A stretch of DNA of 7,603 nt from JBLHKE01 sp047619485. Its GTDB lineage: Bacteria; Verrucomicrobiota; Verrucomicrobiia; Verrucomicrobiales; DEV007. The translations under genes were made by a program, and so were the position numbers. The notes under the pieces were generated by a model. That model made no database searches and was not told the origin of the DNA. It saw only the letters and a list, made by a program, of their open reading frames with translations. Where the stretch lies: contig JBLHKE010000370.1 of assembly GCA_047619485.1 (NCBI GenBank), positions 1 to 7,603 of the forward strand, given 5' to 3'. This document shows positions 5,798 through 7,603 of this stretch, piece by piece. The stretch's first letter is position 1. The number at the start of each line of letters is the position of its first letter.

Positions 5798-6469
5798 TTA
5801 TCGATTGCCGAACGGGTCGTTCTGCGCGGATTCGGAAGCAGCACGGGCACGCGCTTGCGCCTCGGCCTTATCAAGTTTCTTCGCAGCCTTCTGCGCCAGC
5901 TCCTCAGCGGTGGGGAGCGGCGTGAAGGTGATCGCATACTGGCCGTACACAACCTGGGTGTTGGTCAGCTTGGCGGTGGCGTCGATCAGGGTGTCGATTG
6001 GTACCGAATTGAGGTTGAGACTGAGTGGCCGGTCGCGCACGGCATCACCGCCACGGATCACGAGCCCCGGTGCGACCTCACCCTTCGACAGCGTTTTCGC
6101 CTGGGCAGTGACATATTCCATTACCTCGGCGAGCGTCGCGTCCCGGAAGTTGATCTCGTCAATCACCAGCTTGTGCAGCCGCCGCTTGGGGATTGGCACC
6201 GCCGCCTCCGCGCGCATGCGCTGTTTGAGAATCGCACGGTAGCGTTTTGTCTGGATGTGTTCCGGATACTTCATCAGCACCTTGCGGAATTTCGCCTCAG
6301 CTTCGAGGTTGCGGTTGGAATTGTAATCGGCCACCGCGGCTTTGTACAACTGGTTGTAATCAACCTTGGCCTCTCTGGTGGCCTCGGCTGCTCCCTGCGC
6401 AAGCAGGACGTGGGTAGGGCTCACCGCGAACACAAGTGCTGCAGCGAGAATCATTGGTTTCAATCTCAT
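5798..6469 (-). CDS. Exported protein with TPR-like and secretin N-domain-like (STN) regions
   Basis: A 223-residue protein with an N-terminal signal peptide (MRLKPMILAAALVFAVS, likely cleaved after VLLA at residue 24). Residues about 36-85 look like a TPR-type helix pair (YKAAVADYNSNRNLEAEAKF, then RKVLMKYPEH). Residues about 98-183 resemble the short STN/secretin N-domain: FRDATLAEVMEYVTAQAK, then LSLNLNSVPIDTLIDATAKL, ending in a beta strand YGQYAITFTPL. The last 40 residues are an Ala/Lys/Glu-rich helix ending NDPFGNR. No secretin or TonB-receptor barrel follows, so this is a stand-alone N-domain protein. I recall similar small proteins in Verrucomicrobiota and Planctomycetes, mostly uncharacterised. 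A start at 6469 is chosen for its signal peptide; the frame extends upstream without one. A C/A-rich leader with no Shine-Dalgarno precedes it. The SDR gene follows after 5 nt. A role in envelope assembly or secretion is plausible but unproven. Confidence 0.8.
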   Translation of the reverse strand: MRLKPMILAAALVFAVSPTHVLLAQGAAEATREAKVDYNQLYKAAVADYNSNRNLEAEAKFRKVLMKYPEHIQTKRYRAILKQRMRAEAAVPIPKRRLHKLVIDEINFRDATLAEVMEYVTAQAKTLSKGEVAPGLVIRGGDAVRDRPLSLNLNSVPIDTLIDATAKLTNTQVVYGQYAITFTPLPTAEELAQKAAKKLDKAEAQARARAASESAQNDPFGNR

Positions 6470-6624
6470 CGTTTTGGGGGTTTGGGGTTGTATGGGTCGC
6501 CTCCAGATCAACTTCCCCCTCTCGATCCGGCTGCCCGAGATCCAGCAAGACACACAAAGCAGTGCACCTCGCGGCTCTCACCGGAGCGATGGAAAAGGGA
6601 GAGATTTAACCCTTCGACGATTAA

Positions 6625-6653
6625 ACCTTACCCTTAAAGCGACTCATGGTCAA
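6625..6653 (-). promoter_or_regulatory. Candidate sigma-70 promoter for the TPR/STN-like and SDR genes
   Basis: On the minus strand TTGACC (6648-6653, five of six to consensus) is followed after 17 nt by TAAGGT (6625-6630, three of six). It would start transcription near 6618, giving a leader of about 150 nt. The -35 is good and the -10 poor, so this is tentative. Confidence 0.35.
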
Positions 6654-6755
6654 TGAGATCGCCATCAACGAAACTGATGCCGTAACTTCAATTTGCAATC
6701 AAAGCCGCAGTCAAACTTGGTCTCACGCGACCCCTGATCTGCCCAGCACGACGGG

Positions 6756-6778
6756 ACTTCGATCATTTAAACCGAAGT
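6756..6778 (-). terminator. Weak hairpin just after the peroxiredoxin stop
   Basis: ACTTCG (6756-6761) pairs perfectly with CGAAGT (6773-6778) around an AT-rich loop of 11 nt, starting 5 nt past the TAG at 6784. There is no T-run, so efficient intrinsic termination is doubtful. Confidence 0.3.
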
Positions 6779-6783
6779 TGCGT

Positions 6784-7278
6784 CTACCCCGCGAGTTCGC
6801 CGAGCTTCGCTTTGATCGCAGTGAAATCAGGCAGGTCGCCAGGGCTGTCGTTGCTCTCGGCGTACTGGATGACACCCTCTTTGTCGACGATGAAGGCAGA
6901 GCGCTTTGGCACGCCACCCATGTCGAGATTTTTCTCTGGAAGGAAGGAGTCGTAGGCGATGCCGTAGGCCTTGGCGACGTCGTGCTCGTAGTCGCTGGCG
7001 AGGGTGAGCTTAATACCCTCTTTCTCTGCCCAAGCAGCCTGCGCGAACGGGTTGTCGCCGCTGATCGCGATGACCTTGGCGCCGAGTGAATCATACTCGT
7101 TGATCGAACTGGTGATGTCACAGAGCTCGGTCGTGCAGACACCGGTGAAGGCCATCGGGACGAACAGGAGGAGGGTGACATTCTCGGCCGTGCTACCAGA
7201 GAGGGTGACGTGTGCTGGACCATCAGCGGTGATGGTGGTGAGTTTGAAATCTGGGGCTTTGTCTCCGACGTTTAGCAT
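6784..7278 (-). CDS. Peroxiredoxin, AhpE/BCP-like
   Basis: A 164-residue thiol peroxidase of the AhpC/TSA thioredoxin fold, reducing hydroperoxides in the cytoplasm. It opens with the standard VGDKAPDFKL. The active-site loop is P41-M-A-F-T45-G-V-C48, with C48 the peroxidatic cysteine. A second cysteine, C53 (CTTELC), lies five residues on, the spacing seen for the resolving cysteine of many BCP/PrxQ enzymes, so an intramolecular disulfide is likely. R126 in VPKRSAFIVD is the expected active-site arginine. The downstream IAISGDNPFAQAAWA and LASDYEHDVAKAYG segments match the AhpE/BCP type. Length is normal. The ATG at 7278 has no Shine-Dalgarno; its leader is A/C-rich. It is divergent from a nitroreductase gene, with 121 bp between the starts, which suggests shared redox control but does not prove it. 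No catalytic residue is missing. Confidence 0.95.
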   Translation of the reverse strand: MLNVGDKAPDFKLTTITADGPAHVTLSGSTAENVTLLLFVPMAFTGVCTTELCDITSSINEYDSLGAKVIAISGDNPFAQAAWAEKEGIKLTLASDYEHDVAKAYGIAYDSFLPEKNLDMGGVPKRSAFIVDKEGVIQYAESNDSPGDLPDFTAIKAKLGELAG

Positions 7279-7346
7279 GGTGTTGGTGGTATTTGTAGTT
7301 GGGTTAGAAAAGAAATGTGCGTGCGGAGACTAGCCCTCCACGGTGC

Positions 7347-7397
7347 TCCCGGTCAACCGGGAATCTTGACAAGTGGCTACGGCCACAGATGCTTGTC
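7347..7397. promoter_or_regulatory. Stacked hairpins in front of the nitroreductase gene
   Basis: TCCCGG (7347-7352) pairs with CCGGGA (7357-7362) around TCAA. Next, GTGGC (7373-7377) pairs with GCCAC (7382-7386) around TACG; in RNA this is a C(UACG)G tetraloop, a very stable class. An outer GACAAG (7368-7373) also matches CTTGTC (7392-7397), ending two bases before the ATG at 7400. A TTGACA hexamer at 7366-7371 overlaps but has no good -10. The element could be a leader structure, operator or REP-like repeat. Confidence 0.5.
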
Positions 7398-7399
7398 GG

Positions 7400-7603
7400 A
7401 TGCCCGAAAACGATGTCGAACTGGCCAGCCGATGGATCCGCTCCCGCCGCACGTGGAAACCGGAGAACATGAACCCACAGCGCGAGGTGCCACAGGCGCT
7501 TCTCGACACGCTGTTCGAGAACGCCAACTGGGCGCCCACACACGGATTGACTGAACCGTGGAGGTTCAAAATCTACCGCGGCGCGGCACGCGAGGGCTTG
7601 GCC
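7400..7603 (+). CDS. Nitroreductase-family protein, N-terminal 68 residues only
   Basis: The start of an FMN-dependent nitroreductase-fold oxidoreductase, cut by the window end with no stop reached. From the ATG at 7400 it reads MPENDVELASRWIRSRRTWK, then PENMNPQREVPQALLDTLFE. The signature NANWAPTHGLTEPWRFKIY (41-59) follows, where R-S-R-R-T near residues 14-18 and the WAPTHGxTEPWRF block are the expected flavin-binding elements. The PENMN and THGxTEPWRF forms resemble the short YdjA-like branch, about 185-220 residues when complete. The natural substrate of this branch is generally unknown. The start is chosen because the conserved arginine motif begins about residue 14; there is no Shine-Dalgarno, and a compound hairpin ends two bases upstream. 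It is divergent from the peroxiredoxin gene. Confidence 0.88.
   Translation, partial: MPENDVELASRWIRSRRTWKPENMNPQREVPQALLDTLFENANWAPTHGLTEPWRFKIYRGAAREGLA

Larger units (their letters stand above)
6470..6783. other. 314-bp non-coding gap
   Basis: This gap lies between the peroxiredoxin stop and the TPR/STN-like gene start. Besides the candidate promoter and the hairpin near 6756-6778, it holds a G-rich tract on the plus strand (G-runs at 6476-6480, 6484-6487 and 6494-6496). It also holds a TTAA-rich patch with related elements: TTTAACCCTT (6604-6613) and, nearby, ACCCTTAAAG (6630-6639). I see no credible gene in it on either strand. Confidence 0.6.

Noticed and set aside
6476..6496. G-rich tract that might form a G-quadruplex on the plus strand
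   Set aside because: Only three separated runs of at least three G are present, fewer than the four needed for a standard three-tetrad quadruplex.
5855..6637. Plus-strand open frame of 260 codons
   Set aside because: It is antisense to the TPR/STN-like gene and extends into the intergenic gap; no motif or ribosome binding site supports it.

Overview
This is an ordinary chromosomal stretch with no phage, transposase, CRISPR or RNA gene visible. It is moderately GC-rich and contains nine protein genes, two of which run off the window ends. The gene complement suggests a Gram-negative-type bacterium with an outer membrane: a LolA/B-style lipoprotein and two other exported proteins. The small TPR plus STN-like (secretin N-domain-like) protein, the PEN-M-N type nitroreductase and the HemL variant look to me most like Verrucomicrobiota, possibly Opitutae. 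That placement is inference from recalled family patterns and was not tested by a search.

Layout. 1-914 (minus): most of hemL (glutamate-1-semialdehyde aminomutase, tetrapyrrole synthesis). 1044-1670 (plus): a lipoprotein with an internally repeated motif, divergent from hemL. 1671-1812: a convergent gap with two stem-loops, one with a 14-bp perfect stem. From 1813 to 7278 all genes are on the minus strand. In transcription order they are: a peroxiredoxin (6784-7278); a 314-bp gap with a candidate promoter; an exported TPR/STN-like protein (5798-6469) followed 5 nt later by an SDR reductase (5124-5792); a 196-bp gap with a perfect TATAAT box bracketed by two inverted 15-bp sites; an exported protein of unknown function (4022-4927); trpC (3043-3855) preceded by a cluster of dyads; an ankyrin-repeat protein (2469-3008); and a macro-domain protein (1813-2430). 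At 7400-7603 (plus) the start of a nitroreductase is divergent from the peroxiredoxin, and a compound hairpin lies in front of it.

How the genes may work together. hemL and trpC are housekeeping biosynthetic genes. The peroxiredoxin and nitroreductase form a plausible divergent redox or detoxification pair. The TPR/STN-like protein and the SDR are probably one transcript. trpC, ankyrin and macro are closely spaced (34 and 38 nt) and probably co-transcribed; the ankyrin/macro pair is the least explained combination here. Almost no gene has a recognisable Shine-Dalgarno sequence, so several starts (trpC, SDR, ankyrin, exported unknown) are judgement calls. I see no convincing undescribed defence or mobile system. 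The most interesting leftovers are the non-coding structured elements and the ankyrin/macro pair.
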